Source: UMGS1668 sp035447605 (GTDB lineage: Bacteria > Bacillota > Clostridia > Oscillospirales > Ruminococcaceae). Taken from it: a stretch of DNA of 64,000 bases. This document shows, piece after piece, positions 25,717 through 34,685 of the stretch. The first letter of the stretch is position 1. Each line of letters begins with the position of its first letter. Location of the stretch: the NCBI GenBank assembly GCA_035447605.1, contig DAOTHJ010000004.1:62001-126000 (forward strand), read 5' to 3'. The notes beneath the pieces are model-generated. The model searched no databases. It was not told where the DNA came from and saw only the letters and a program-made list of their open reading frames with translations. A program made the translations under genes and the position numbers.

Positions 25717-26640
25717 ATGAAACGAATCGACCCCCTGAAAAAGATCCGGGAAAACCGGCAGGTTCGCGAGCTCCGGGAGCTCGGCGGCCGGCAGGTGGAA
25801 CGGATCCGGAAAATCCGGCGCTCCAAATCCGCAATGTTTGTGTTTTACATGATCCGGCTCGTCTGCCGGGCCATGATCTTTTTGGCTGCCCTGATTGTCT
25901 ATTTTACGGATAAAAGCATTCTGGCCGGCCTTGTGACCTCCAACTTTCTCTCCGGCTTCGGCCTGCCGCAGATGCTGTGGATCCTTCTGATGTCCGGCAT
26001 GATTCTCCATCTGCTGCCCAAAACCTTCATCACGATGGGCGGAAAAAAGAGCCGGAAATCATCCTACGCGGTGCCTGAGGAATCCTTTGACGTCGTCGAC
26101 CTGCACCGCTTTGTGCAGGTGATGAACGTCAAGGCCTGGACCGTCATGCTGATCTGGCTCTGCTTCAACAGCGTCTTCGCGCTGCTCTATCTGCTCGACG
26201 TGATCGGCGAGGCCGAGATGGTGCTGCTGACGTTTTTCTACTTCCTTTCCGACATCGTCTGCATGATGGTCTTCTGCCCGTTCCAGACCTTCGTGATGAA
26301 GAACCGCTGCTGCGTCAACTGCCGGATCTTCGACTGGGGCCATTTTATGATGTACACCCCGATGCTCTTCATCAAGAGCTTCTTCAGCTGGAGTCTCTTC
26401 TTCACCGCCTGCATCGTGCTGATCCGCTGGGAATATACCTACGCGGCCCATCCGGAGCGCTTCTGGCACGGCTCCAACTCCGCGCTGCGCTGCGAGAACT
26501 GCAAGGATAAGCTCTGCTACATCAAAACGCCGCTGCACGAAGTCTATCTCCATCTTCAGGAGAGCATCAGCCCGGAAAAGCTCGCCTCGGAATTCTCGAA
26601 GGCCGCCGTCCGGAAAAAGGCGGACGCAAAGGATTCCTGA
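25717..26640 (+). CDS. Multi-helix membrane protein with two CxxC motifs, family not recognised
   Basis: The product is 307 aa. A strongly basic, Arg-rich cytoplasmic start of about 40 residues is followed by about five transmembrane helices (roughly 44-66, 85-104, 142-163, 169-190 and 210-236). Cysteines cluster after helix 4 (RCCVNCRIFDWGHF) and in the C-terminal tail (RCENCKDKLC), suggesting a metal or redox site near the membrane. It stands alone between repeat-rich spacers. Its function is unknown. Confidence 0.72.
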   Translation: MKRIDPLKKIRENRQVRELRELGGRQVERIRKIRRSKSAMFVFYMIRLVCRAMIFLAALIVYFTDKSILAGLVTSNFLSGFGLPQMLWILLMSGMILHLLPKTFITMGGKKSRKSSYAVPEESFDVVDLHRFVQVMNVKAWTVMLIWLCFNSVFALLYLLDVIGEAEMVLLTFFYFLSDIVCMMVFCPFQTFVMKNRCCVNCRIFDWGHFMMYTPMLFIKSFFSWSLFFTACIVLIRWEYTYAAHPERFWHGSNSALRCENCKDKLCYIKTPLHEVYLHLQESISPEKLASEFSKAAVRKKADAKDS

Positions 26641-26903
26641 CGCGGAAAAGACTACTTTAAATCTCCATAAAGGCACGGATGATTTTGTGCAGAAATGGAA
26701 AAAAATTTTTTGAAATTTGGGAAACAGACTCCGGCAGGGATCTGCTGTGTACCGTTCCGGCATCTCTAAAAAAAAGACGGCGGTTCCGGGCATGGCAAGG
26801 GAGAAAGTTTTTCCGGTTTCGGAGGGTGGACTCAAGCAGAAGCCTCCCCGCGCCGGACCGGCATCTCTAAATAAACACGGCGCTTCCGATCAAACAAAAA
26901 AAC
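26641..26903. other. Intergenic spacer with degenerate short repeats
   Basis: No gene is seen. CCGGCATCTCTAAA occurs at about 26758 and 26860, each followed by an A-rich run and then CGGCG-TTCCG, giving a unit of roughly 100 bp with partial decay. A related AAATCTCCATAAA lies near 26657. Confidence 0.5.
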
Positions 26904-26941
26904 ACGGAGCCTCCCAAACAGGAGACTCCGTATTTTTTTGT
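26904..26941. terminator. Bidirectional terminator
   Basis: ACGGAGCCTCC and GGAGACTCCGT form a stem with one mismatch. It is flanked by A and T runs that serve the converging genes at 26640 and 26948. Confidence 0.88.
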
Positions 26942-26947
26942 TTCGGA

Positions 26948-27616
26948 TCACATCCCGATCTTTTCAAAGGAATCCGAGCAGCAGAGGCCCTCCCGGTCGC
27001 CGAAATCGTATTCCCTCGTCCAGCGCAGGTGGCGCCCCAGCGCCTCGTAGCCGGAGTGGACGGTCTCGCAGGCGACCTTCACAAGTTCCGGCCGGCCCAG
27101 CGCGGCAAAAGCCTCCGCATAGGGGCATGCCGTGACGCTGCGGACGAAACCGCCCTCCTCTTCGGAAAACGCGGCCTCGTACTTTTCCCGGACTTCCTCC
27201 TCCAGCGCGCGGCGGATCTTCCGGCATGCGCCGAACAGGAGGCCGTCCAGTTTGCTCCAAGTCTCCCCGGCCTCCGCCTTCTCCCCGGAAAAGCAGGCGA
27301 GCGCGGTTTCAAGGGCTTCCGTCTCCGTCAGGCCAAGGCTCCATATCGTCCGATAGACCGCCACGGCCGCGGCGGCAAAGAGCTGCTCCCGCGAAAGCCC
27401 GCCCGGTACGCCGAGCTTTTCCGCCGCCTCGGCGTAATATTTGCCAAACAGCTCGGCGGCAGCCTGTCCCTCCGGCCTTCCGGCAAAATGATCCTTCAGC
27501 CCCGCAAGCGCGGATGCCTCAAATGCGGATACCATATCCGCGGATGCCGTGTCCGCAGATCCTTTCCATGCGGCTTCCGCCGCGGGTTCCTCCCGGTTTT
27601 CGGCAGTTTCCTTCAT
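26948..27616 (-). CDS. L-2-amino-thiazoline-4-carboxylate hydrolase-like protein
   Basis: The product is 222 aa and mostly alpha-helical. The C-terminal third VTACPYAEAFAALGRPEL, then the WTREYDF region, resembles the ATC hydrolase family, in which a CPYA motif and a late Asp-Phe pair are conserved. Such proteins open thiazoline rings in cysteine biosynthesis routes of some bacteria, but most homologues are untested. The N-terminal 40 residues are Ala/Glu-rich and low in complexity. No cysteine-pathway gene lies nearby. The family call is moderate and the reaction is only possible. Confidence 0.6.
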   Translation of the reverse strand: MKETAENREEPAAEAAWKGSADTASADMVSAFEASALAGLKDHFAGRPEGQAAAELFGKYYAEAAEKLGVPGGLSREQLFAAAAVAVYRTIWSLGLTETEALETALACFSGEKAEAGETWSKLDGLLFGACRKIRRALEEEVREKYEAAFSEEEGGFVRSVTACPYAEAFAALGRPELVKVACETVHSGYEALGRHLRWTREYDFGDREGLCCSDSFEKIGM

Positions 27617-27834
27617 CTTCTGTCCCTCCGATCAACAGCCGAAATTCATCCTGCATTTTAACACCAATATGCGGCGGATACAACCGAAATGACCGCGAAA
27701 ACCCGCCTGCGGCGAAAGTTTTTTTCGTCCGCCGCGCGGACGGAAGCATTGTCTCCCGTTGGAAGGCCCGCTTTTGCTCCCGATTATGGGAAAAGCATCC
27801 GGCAAAAATGAAATTCGTTCCGACGGGACCCTGA

Positions 27835-27863
27835 TTGTCTTTTTTCCTTCCGTCCGCTATAAT
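27835..27863 (+). promoter_or_regulatory. Promoter of the TfoX-like gene
   Basis: TTGTCT (27835-27840), a 17-bp spacer and TATAAT (27858-27863) lie 39 bp before the ATG. Confidence 0.75.
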
Positions 27864-27902
27864 AAAAAGGGTGAAAATTCCCACCATCCGGGAGGCGAAA
27901 AT

Positions 27903-28226
27903 ATGGCGACTTCCGTCGAGTTCATCGAATTCGTCTGCGACCAGATCAAGGGCCCGTGGGACATCCGCTACCGGAAGATGTTCGGCGAGTATATGGTCTA
28001 CGTCAACGACAAGCCGGTTCTGCTGGTCTGCGACAACACGGTATATGTGAAAAAGCTGGACTGCCTCGCGGAAATTATGCCCGGGGCGGAGACCGGTTTT
28101 CCCTACTCCGGGGCGAAGGAGCACTATCTTCTCGACATTGAGGACCCCGATCTCTCCGGTGAAGTTATTGCGGTCCTCGAGCGGATCACCCCTTTTCCAA
28201 AGCCGAAGAAAAAACGGGTAAGATAA
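27903..28226 (+). CDS. TfoX/Sxy N-terminal domain protein
   Basis: The product is 107 aa. YRKMFGEYMVYVNDKPVLLV and VYVKKL match the TfoX N-terminal domain (R-x-MFG-x-Y). Full TfoX/Sxy regulates competence in Proteobacteria; small single-domain versions in Firmicutes have no known role. GGGAGG lies 9 nt before the chosen ATG, and earlier starts would reach back over the promoter. The C-terminus is very basic (KPKKKRVR). Confidence 0.82.
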   Translation: MATSVEFIEFVCDQIKGPWDIRYRKMFGEYMVYVNDKPVLLVCDNTVYVKKLDCLAEIMPGAETGFPYSGAKEHYLLDIEDPDLSGEVIAVLERITPFPKPKKKRVR

Positions 28227-28388
28227 TCCCGGAAGAAACAACCCGTGCTTTTTCTCCGCACAGGTTTAAGCACCAAAAAAACGCCGTTTTCTGCAAGCTG
28301 ATCGGCCTTCTTCCTGATCCGGAAAAAGACGCCGCCGGCTGGGCTTCAGAACCGCCACGGGCCGTTTTCTCGTGCAAATAAGCGTTCT

Positions 28389-28411
28389 GCAACCTCGGGT
28401 TGCGCTTTTTC
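28389..28411 (+). terminator. Possible terminator after the TfoX-like gene
   Basis: GCAACC-TCG-GGTTGC is followed by GCTTTTTCC. The stem is only 6 bp and lies 160 bp after the gene. Confidence 0.45.
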
Positions 28412-28483
28412 CATGGTTTCATGGTGGCATGCAACCGGATTTTTTGTTAGCCTGAAACCATCCAATTCAAAGGAGAAATGAAT

Positions 28484-29185
28484 ATGCTATCTGAAAGCCT
28501 GATACGGCTGCGGAAATCCCGCGGATGGCCGCAGGAGCTGCTGGCGGAAAAACTCGGTGTCTCCAGACAGGCCATATCGAAATGGGAGACCGGGGAACCC
28601 ATGCCCGACGCCATTAAGCTGATTGCCCTGGCTGATCTCTTTGGCTGCCCGCTTGACGAACTGTGCGGCCGGGAGGCGGAAAAGCAGGTAGAAAATCCGC
28701 CGATCCCCGGGCCGGCTGCCGGAAAGAAAAGGGGTTCTACGGTGCTGCTTGTCTTTTTGATGGCGGTCTGCCTGCTGATCGGAGGAACGGCGGGATACTT
28801 CCTCCGTTCGCCCAATCAGCCGGAATCCGCACCGGCTGAATACGACTCTTCTCTCATCGACAAGATGAGCCTTTCCGGCGTCACACTAAGCCAAATCTCC
28901 TCATCCGATACTTCAAACAAGTATCAGATTTCGTTTATTCCGAGCCGCACAAACGATACCCTGACGTATCAGGTCGTAAAGACAGATGCGTTTGGAAGTG
29001 AAACGACCTATGACGCCCCATATTCCGGCGGATCGTGCCGCTGCACATTCAGCAGTGGCCAATATATCGGCTTTACGCTGACCGCGGTCATCAGCGACGG
29101 GACGACCACCTATAATCATGGGCTGATCCGGGTTACCAACTGCGATGCAAACTCCTTCACTTTCGAAGAACTGTGGAGGGACTGA
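28484..29185 (+). CDS. XRE-type regulator with a transmembrane anchor and extracytoplasmic domain
   Basis: The product is 233 aa. Residues 3-60 form a helix-turn-helix (IRLRKSRGWPQELLAEKLGV, then SRQAISKWETGEPMPD), the type common in Clostridia. One transmembrane helix lies at about residues 86-107. A 125-residue domain outside the membrane follows and contains beta-rich Ig-like stretches. AAGGAG is 8 nt from this ATG but only 2 nt from the earlier one, which fixes the start. It may sense an extracellular signal; partners are unknown. Confidence 0.82.
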   Translation: MLSESLIRLRKSRGWPQELLAEKLGVSRQAISKWETGEPMPDAIKLIALADLFGCPLDELCGREAEKQVENPPIPGPAAGKKRGSTVLLVFLMAVCLLIGGTAGYFLRSPNQPESAPAEYDSSLIDKMSLSGVTLSQISSSDTSNKYQISFIPSRTNDTLTYQVVKTDAFGSETTYDAPYSGGSCRCTFSSGQYIGFTLTAVISDGTTTYNHGLIRVTNCDANSFTFEELWRD

Positions 29186-29425
29186 ATCTGCGAACGGCCC
29201 GCACAGGCTCCGTCAGGGCGTCACCGGCATTTCTGAAATTGCTTTGACGGCGCAGAGGAGTTTCGCTTACGATCAATATGCGGCCGCCATTTAGATCCGT
29301 TTATGTCTGATAGGCAAAAGCATTTTCTTTTACCCATGAAGCGGCCGTTTTTTGTCATATACCGTCGCGGAGATCTTGGCACCGGTGGAACCCATTGTAA
29401 AAAACGGAGCGTTTTTTGTTGGATC
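29186..29425. other. Intergenic spacer without a recognised feature
   Basis: No gene or strong hairpin is seen. The right half is AT-rich and contains two AAAACGGAGCG/CGGCCG-TTTTTTGT-like T tracts that might terminate the upstream gene weakly. Confidence 0.4.
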
Positions 29426-29453
29426 TTGTATCACGGGAAAATCGCGTTATAAT
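29426..29453 (+). promoter_or_regulatory. Promoter of the P1 peptidase gene
   Basis: TTGTAT (29426-29431), a 16-bp spacer and TATAAT (29448-29453) lie 41 bp before the start. Confidence 0.65.
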
Positions 29454-29494
29454 AAAAGTTGGATTTTTATTTTATATTGTATGGAGGCAAATCT

Positions 29495-30535
29495 ATGGGA
29501 CTCGAGTATAGACCCGCCAGCCGGGAATCCGGGACCCCCGGCCCGAAGAATCTGATTACCGACGTGCCGGGCGTATTGGTTGGCCATTCCACGATCGTCA
29601 CGGATGAATACAACACCGGCGTCACGGCCATTCTGCCGCGCTCCGGTAATTTGTTTGAGCACAAGGTTGTCGCCGGGCACCACGTCATCAACGGCTATGG
29701 AAAGAGCGTCGGCCTCATGCAGATCGGCGAGATGGGCACGATCGAGACGCCGATTCTTCTGACCAATACCTTTTCCGTCGGCGCCTGCATGGACGCCCTT
29801 TTCAAATATATGGTGAGAACCGACCCGGAGATCGGCGGCGAAGTCGGCACCGTGAACCCGCTGGTGCTCGAGTGCTTTGACGGATACCTGAGCAACATCC
29901 GGGGCTTCGCGGTCTCGGAGGAGAACGTGCTGGAGGCCATCCGCAGCGCCGGCCCGGACTTTGAGGAAGGCGCCGTCGGCGCGGGCCGCGGCATGAACTG
30001 CTACGAACTCAAGAGCGGCATCGGCTCCGCTTCCCGCGTCGTCACGATCGGCGGGCGGACCTTCACCGTCGGGTGCCTTGTGAATACCAACTTCGGAAGC
30101 ATGTGCGACCTGCGCGTCTACGACGACTTCTGCGGCGGAGAGCTTGCGGATAAGCTCGGCGAACCGGATAAGGGCTCCATCATTATTATCCTTGCCACGG
30201 ATCTTCCGATGAGCAGCCGCCAGCTGAACCGCGCCTGCCGCCGCGCGCAGAACGGCATCGCGCGCACCGGCTCTTACACCGGCAACTGGAGCGGCGACAT
30301 CTCGGTGATGTTCACCACCGCCTACGACCTGCCGCACACGACCGACAACTACTTCACGCAGGTCACCATGATGCATGAGACCGCGATGAACACGGTCTTC
30401 CGCGCCGTCACCGAAGTGGTGGAGGAGAGCGTCCTCAGTTCCCTGATGCATGCGCCGCGCGTCGAAGGCTGGAACGGCAGCGTTCGCGAGAGCCTGCGCG
30501 AGCTGCGCGATTGCAAAAAATACGTCTCCCGTTGA
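29495..30535 (+). CDS. P1-family peptidase (DmpA/L-aminopeptidase D-esterase type)
   Basis: The product is 346 aa. The Ntn-hydrolase fold self-cleaves before a nucleophile in the family motif G-S-I-x4-ATD. Here it reads KGSIIIILATDLPM with Ser228 as the predicted nucleophile. TDVPGVLVGHSTI and GAVGAGRGMNCYELK are further hallmarks. Characterised members trim N-terminal amino acids from small peptides or amides, or act on beta-peptides. The start is the ATG 7 nt after GGAGG; an upstream in-frame start lacks a binding site. Confidence 0.92.
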   Translation: MGLEYRPASRESGTPGPKNLITDVPGVLVGHSTIVTDEYNTGVTAILPRSGNLFEHKVVAGHHVINGYGKSVGLMQIGEMGTIETPILLTNTFSVGACMDALFKYMVRTDPEIGGEVGTVNPLVLECFDGYLSNIRGFAVSEENVLEAIRSAGPDFEEGAVGAGRGMNCYELKSGIGSASRVVTIGGRTFTVGCLVNTNFGSMCDLRVYDDFCGGELADKLGEPDKGSIIIILATDLPMSSRQLNRACRRAQNGIARTGSYTGNWSGDISVMFTTAYDLPHTTDNYFTQVTMMHETAMNTVFRAVTEVVEESVLSSLMHAPRVEGWNGSVRESLRELRDCKKYVSR

Positions 30536-30663
30536 GCTGCAAAAAAAGCCGTACCCATCACCCGGGCGCCTACTTTTTTTCATAACGGCACCTCCTTTTT
30601 CATATTTTTGGAGATGCCGAATATGATACGTTTCATTTTTCATTATTTTGAGGAGGGTTTTTT

Positions 30664-31017
30664 ATGAACGACTTTCTGCTCGCCTACTTGGATATGTGGC
30701 AAAAATTCACGGATTTCACGGGCAGGAGCAACCGCGGCGCCTATTGGCGCGTTGTTGCCGTCAACCTCGTGATCGGCCTTGTCTTCGGCATTCTTTCCGA
30801 AATTGCCGGAATCTTCGGCTGGATCGCCTCTCTCTATTCGCTGGCCGCTTTTATTCCGGGGATCGCTCTTTCCGTCCGGCGGCTTCACGACGTCGGCAAG
30901 AGCGGGCTTTATCTTCTCTTTGCGCTGATCCCTCTGGTCGGCTGAATCATCGTCCTGATCCCGATGATTAAAATCGGCGACCCCGACGAAAACCAGTACG
31001 GCCCCATTTCTGTGTGA
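30664..31017 (+). pseudogene. DUF805 membrane protein gene interrupted by an in-frame TGA
   Basis: The first 93 codons encode a DUF805-type protein with two helices (MWQKFTDFTGRSNRGAYWRV and VRRLHDVGKSGLYLLFALIP). A TGA at 30943-30945 falls exactly where the family has Trp (PLVG-W-I). The same frame then runs on for 23 codons, IIVLIPMIKIGDPDENQYG, giving the normal family C-terminus before a second TGA at 31015-31017. One G-to-A change from TGG would explain it. TGA is a normal stop elsewhere here, so recoding is unlikely. Either the gene is truncated in the last helix or the base is an error. AGGAGG precedes the ATG. Confidence 0.82.
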
Positions 31018-31162
31018 TCCTTCGGAAAACGGCAGGGATTTCTTCGGTGCGGCCGCATGTTTTCCCCTACCGCACGGTTTCTTTCGTATCTTTATATCGA
31101 ACTCTATACTTAGTACGGGATAACGGCGGAACGAAGCCGAATTCCCGACGGAGGTGGATCGC

Positions 31163-31840
31163 ATGAAGCGTTCCGAAATCAACGCGCGGATCCGCGAAGC
31201 CCTTGCGCTGACCGAAAGCCTCGGCTTTTGTCTGCCGCCGTTTGCCCGCTGGACTCCGGAGGACTGGGCGCGGAAAGGCCACGAATGCGACGAGATCCGC
31301 CGCCGGATGCTCGGCTGGGACGTCACCGATTACGGGCAGGGCGATTACGAGCACCTCGGGCTTCTGCTCTTCACGCTCCGCAACGGCGATAAGGCCGATC
31401 CCACCGGAAAGACCTACTGCGAAAAAATCCTGATCTCCAAAGAAGGGCAGGACAGCCCCGACCACTTTCATTGGGAAAAGACCGAGGACATCATCGTCCG
31501 CGGCGGCGGCAACCTGCGGATTCGGCTTTATAACGCCGACGAGACCGGCGGTCATGCCGACACGGACGTCGCCGTGAGCACGGACGGCACCCGGCGCGTG
31601 CTCAAAGCCGGAACCGTTCTCTGCCTGCATCCCGGAGAGAGCATCACGCTGACCCCAGGCCTCTACCACGAGTTTTGGGCGGATTCCGGGCACGGCCCCG
31701 TGCTGCTGGGCGAGGTCTCCAAAGTGAACGACGACCGCGGCGACAACCGCTTCTACGCACCGATCGGCCGCTTTCCGGCCGTCGAGGAGGACGTCCCCGC
31801 GGAATACCTGCTCTGCTTCGAGTATCCCGAGGCGAAATAA
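31163..31840 (+). CDS. D-lyxose/D-mannose isomerase-like cupin
   Basis: The product is 225 aa. The cupin metal site is seen in DHFHWEKTEDI (His, His and Glu near residues 102-109) and LYHEFW near residue 167. The overall pattern matches the D-lyxose ketol-isomerase family, which converts D-lyxose to D-xylulose or D-mannose to D-fructose with Mn. GGAGGTGG lies before the chosen ATG. It is flanked by terminators and no sugar transporter lies beside it. Confidence 0.86.
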   Translation: MKRSEINARIREALALTESLGFCLPPFARWTPEDWARKGHECDEIRRRMLGWDVTDYGQGDYEHLGLLLFTLRNGDKADPTGKTYCEKILISKEGQDSPDHFHWEKTEDIIVRGGGNLRIRLYNADETGGHADTDVAVSTDGTRRVLKAGTVLCLHPGESITLTPGLYHEFWADSGHGPVLLGEVSKVNDDRGDNRFYAPIGRFPAVEEDVPAEYLLCFEYPEAK

Positions 31841-31846
31841 GTTCCA

Positions 31847-31887
31847 TAAAAAAACGGGCTCCGGAATTCCGGGCGCCCGTTTTTTAT
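31847..31887 (+). terminator. Terminator after the isomerase gene
   Basis: AAAAAACGGGC and GCCCGTTTTTT enclose CCGGAATTCCGG; the stem is nearly perfect. Confidence 0.88.
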
Positions 31888-32130
31888 GCGTATCAGGTCT
31901 TCCGGCATCGGTTTTTCCGGAACGGATTAAAAATTGCTGTCCTTTCTGCTCAATCCGAAGTATGAGCCGGTGAATTTCAAAATACCCGGCGCAAATTCTT
32001 CTTACAGGAAGAATGGCTCTTTTCTAACGGGAAAAAGGTTCTCCGGCATCGCCCGGGAATTATTGCCCTTTCATATGTTCGGAGTTTCAGAGCAGGCCGG
32101 CTCCAAAACGCCGGCGCAAACCTCTCCCAT
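31888..32130. other. Intergenic spacer without a recognised gene
   Basis: No gene or RNA motif is recognised. Short words recur (TTCCGGCATCG near 31910 and CTCCGGCATCG near 32041; CCGGCGCAAA near 31986 and 32111). This suggests another decayed direct repeat of about 130 bp. Confidence 0.4.
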
Positions 32131-32187
32131 AAAAATCCGCCTCCCCAACGAAGGAAGACTCTTTCGCGGGGAGGCGGATTTTATTTG
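32131..32187. terminator. Terminator, mainly for the radical SAM gene
   Basis: AAAATCCGCCTCCCC pairs with GGGGAGGCGGATTTT across an 18-nt loop. It overlaps the stop codon of the minus-strand gene. Confidence 0.85.
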
Positions 32188-33089
32188 ATCCAATCCCTGC
32201 CTTGAACGACATTGTTTTTTGCAAAGTAGGAGTGGATCGCGTTGAGGACGTTCCGTTTTTTGAGGCACCACTGCGGGGCGATCAGGTCCGATTCTCCACA
32301 TTCCCCGGTCAGGCGGTGGATGACCATCTCCGGCGGAATCGCCCGTACGCACGCTGCAAGGGTACGGACGTACTCCTCCGGCGCCATCACCTCAAATTGG
32401 CCGGCCTCATAATCCGCCGCGAGATCCGTACCCCGCATCACATGCAGCAGCTGGAACTTGATGCCGTCGGCGCCGCTCCGGCCGATATACGCCGCTGTCT
32501 CAAGCATCATCTCCGGCGTCTCGTCCGGCAGGCCAAGAATCATATGTGTGATGACCGTCAGGTTTGCGGCTTTGAGGCGGCGCACCGCGTCGTCATAGAC
32601 CTCCAGAGGATAGCCCCTGCGGATATAAGCCGCCGTCGCCGGATGAATCGTCTGCAGGCCGAGTTCCACCCAGACCGGCTTGATTTTGTTGAGCTCTCCG
32701 AGCAGGGCGACCGTCTCCTCCGGCAGGCAGTCCGGCCTCGTTGCGACGGAAAGAATCAGAATATCGGGATGGGAAACGGCCTCGGTGAAGATCCGGCGCA
32801 GCTTCTCCAAGGGCGCATAGGTATTGGTATAACTCTGAAAATAGGCGATATAGCCCGGATTCTCCGCCTTGCCGGCAACCTGCGCCTTCGCGCGCTCAAT
32901 CTGCGCGGCGATGTCGCCGGTATAGGGCTCGGCAAAGTCGCCGGAACCGCCGAGGCAGAAGATGCAGCCCCGTGTTCCGAGCGTGCCGTCCCGGTTCGGG
33001 CAGGTCATGCCGCCCTCCAGCGAAAGCTTCCACACCCGCCGGCCGTATTCTTTTTTGAGCTCGTCGCTCAGGGCCCGATACCAGTACAC
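32181..33089 (-). CDS. TIGR01212-family radical SAM protein (YtqA-like)
   Basis: The product is 302 aa. The cluster-binding cysteines sit in TCPNRDGTLGTRGCIFC near residue 28, a spacing typical of this Elp3-related family. AYFQSYTNTYAPLEKLR, ATRPDCL and HMILGLPDE are strong family motifs. The function is not established; it is related to tRNA- and wobble-uridine-modifying radical SAM proteins. The GTG start follows GGGAGAG; the open frame extends upstream without a better start. Confidence 0.88.
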   Translation of the reverse strand: MYWYRALSDELKKEYGRRVWKLSLEGGMTCPNRDGTLGTRGCIFCLGGSGDFAEPYTGDIAAQIERAKAQVAGKAENPGYIAYFQSYTNTYAPLEKLRRIFTEAVSHPDILILSVATRPDCLPEETVALLGELNKIKPVWVELGLQTIHPATAAYIRRGYPLEVYDDAVRRLKAANLTVITHMILGLPDETPEMMLETAAYIGRSGADGIKFQLLHVMRGTDLAADYEAGQFEVMAPEEYVRTLAACVRAIPPEMVIHRLTGECGESDLIAPQWCLKKRNVLNAIHSYFAKNNVVQGRDWIK

Positions 33090-33399
33090 GGAATCTCTCC
33101 CTTCAAAAAATCTCCCGGGCGGCTTCCCGGCTGCTGAAAACCGAGGGCAATACCGTCCTGTCGTCGGCATATCCGCCAGTATTAAACGGGAAAAAAAGCA
33201 CTTCGGCGTGAATCGATATCCGCATGAAATCCGCTCCCGGCCCCGGAAGAAAGCCGCCTTTCGGCCCGCAAAACCGGAGCGGCAGGCATCCCGTGGAAAG
33301 GTTTCTTTCGTTTTCGGCGGTAAAAATCCGCTCCGGACGGCGTTTCTTCGTCTGAAACGGCGTTTCTTCCATTCCCGAAAAAAATATTATTGATTCTTC
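33090..33399. other. Intergenic spacer without a recognised gene
   Basis: Frames stay open on both strands but lack family similarity or good ribosome binding sites. The right end is AT-rich and leads into a promoter. Confidence 0.4.
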
Positions 33400-33428
33400 T
33401 TGACTTTAAAGCTTAAAAGTGCTAAACT
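33400..33428 (+). promoter_or_regulatory. Promoter of the YczE/YitT-like gene
   Basis: TTGACT (33400-33405), a 17-bp spacer and TAAACT (33423-33428) lie 33 bp before the ATG. Confidence 0.82.
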
Positions 33429-33461
33429 GCCCTCATTACATTCATGAAGGAGGCGGCGTTT

Positions 33462-34190
33462 ATGGAAAAGCCCGCTGTCAGTTCCAGATTCTTTTTGAGG
33501 CTTATGTTCTATCTCGCCGGATTGTTTTTGATCGCATCCGGCATCGTTCTCTCGCTCAATTCCCGGTTCGGCATTTCGCCGGTCAGTTCTCTGCCGAAGA
33601 TGCTCAATCGGATCAGCCTCGCCTACGACGCCCTGCCGGATCTTTCGCTTTCCGTCTGCCTGCCGCTGACCTTCTGCATCTATATCGTTTTGCAGATTTT
33701 AATTCTGCGGAAAGATTATAAATGGATCAACCTCTGCCAGATCATCTTTTCCTGGGCGATCGGATGGTTCGTCTCCGTCGCGCAGATCGTTTTCGGCTCG
33801 ATCACGGCCGAAAGCATCCCCGGCCGCGCACTGATGCTCGCCGCGAGCATCGTGCTCATCGGAATCGGCGTGGCGTTTTACGTCGACGCAAAGCTGCTGC
33901 CGATGCCTGCGGAAGGGCTGGCGCTCGCCATCTCGCAGAAATCCGGCGGCCGCCTCAAGTTCCATAATGTGAAAGTCGCGGTGGACTGCTCCATCGTCGG
34001 GTCGGCCATTCTGGTGGGCATCCTGTTCCTCGGCGGATTCTCCGGCTTCTGGAACACGGTAGTATTGGATGAAGGCATCATCCACATCGGCACCGTGCTC
34101 TCCGCCATGCTGGTCGGCAAGGTGGTCGGCGTCGCGCAGAAATTCGTCAAGCCGTTTATGGATAAGACCTGCTTCCCGCAGAAGGTGTGA
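33462..34190 (+). CDS. YczE/YitT-type integral membrane protein (DUF6198-like)
   Basis: The product is 242 aa with five or six helices. RLMFYLAGLFLIASGIVLSL and NSRFGISPVSSLPKMLNRIS are the hallmark N-terminus of the YczE/YitT-like family. VAFYVDAKLLPMPAEGLALA is also conserved. The function is unknown; some relatives are thought to be transporters. AAGGAGG is 9 nt from the chosen ATG. It is monocistronic with its own promoter. Confidence 0.84.
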   Translation: MEKPAVSSRFFLRLMFYLAGLFLIASGIVLSLNSRFGISPVSSLPKMLNRISLAYDALPDLSLSVCLPLTFCIYIVLQILILRKDYKWINLCQIIFSWAIGWFVSVAQIVFGSITAESIPGRALMLAASIVLIGIGVAFYVDAKLLPMPAEGLALAISQKSGGRLKFHNVKVAVDCSIVGSAILVGILFLGGFSGFWNTVVLDEGIIHIGTVLSAMLVGKVVGVAQKFVKPFMDKTCFPQKV

Positions 34191-34344
34191 CGCTCCGGAT
34201 GGGGAAAGCGTCCTCCGCCGCAAAAAAGGCATAGGCCATTGTTTTTGAATCAGCGCGCTCCGTTTTCCGGAAAAAAGGGAAGACGGGGCGTTTTTTTGAA
34301 TTCCCATCTATGCCCGGAACCAAATTCTTATTTGATCCCGGTAC

Positions 34345-34685
34345 ATGGCGCAGGGGGAACGGAAACCGGTCGCAGCATGTCCAAGACTTTTCTGCCGGAC
34401 CGACCGCATAGGCAAAACCGGTTTCCCCCGATACAAAAGTTTCATGCAAAATCCGGCGTATCCTTTTAGCCCGGCCGCTGTGCCCTTCCGCAGAGTTTCG
34501 CCATCCGGAGCATCTTCACTTATCCCATCCCGGCACGCGGCATAAGGCAGGGGAATGGGGATCGGCCGTATATGCCAAGTCGGTTTCCCCTTGATGCAAA
34601 AGTTTTATGGGAAAACCCGGCGCATCCTTTCGGTACAGCCGCTACGCCCGGCCGCAGAGCTTCGCCATTTGGAGCATTTTTTTTG
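34345..34685. repeat. Direct repeat covering the malQ 3' end and downstream DNA
   Basis: A segment at about 34345-34515 matches about 34525-34685 at roughly 80 percent. The right-hand unit includes the last 14 or so codons of malQ. The left-hand unit still encodes KMLRMAKLCG on the minus strand but is not attached to a gene. Shared blocks include CGGTTTCCCC, CAAAAGTTT, CCGCAGAG and TTCGCCAT. No other gene is seen between 34191 and 34641. Confidence 0.8.

Noticed and set aside
30664..31017. UGA read as tryptophan (alternative code)
   Set aside because: Many intact genes in the window end with TGA, so a nonsense change or sequence error is more likely.
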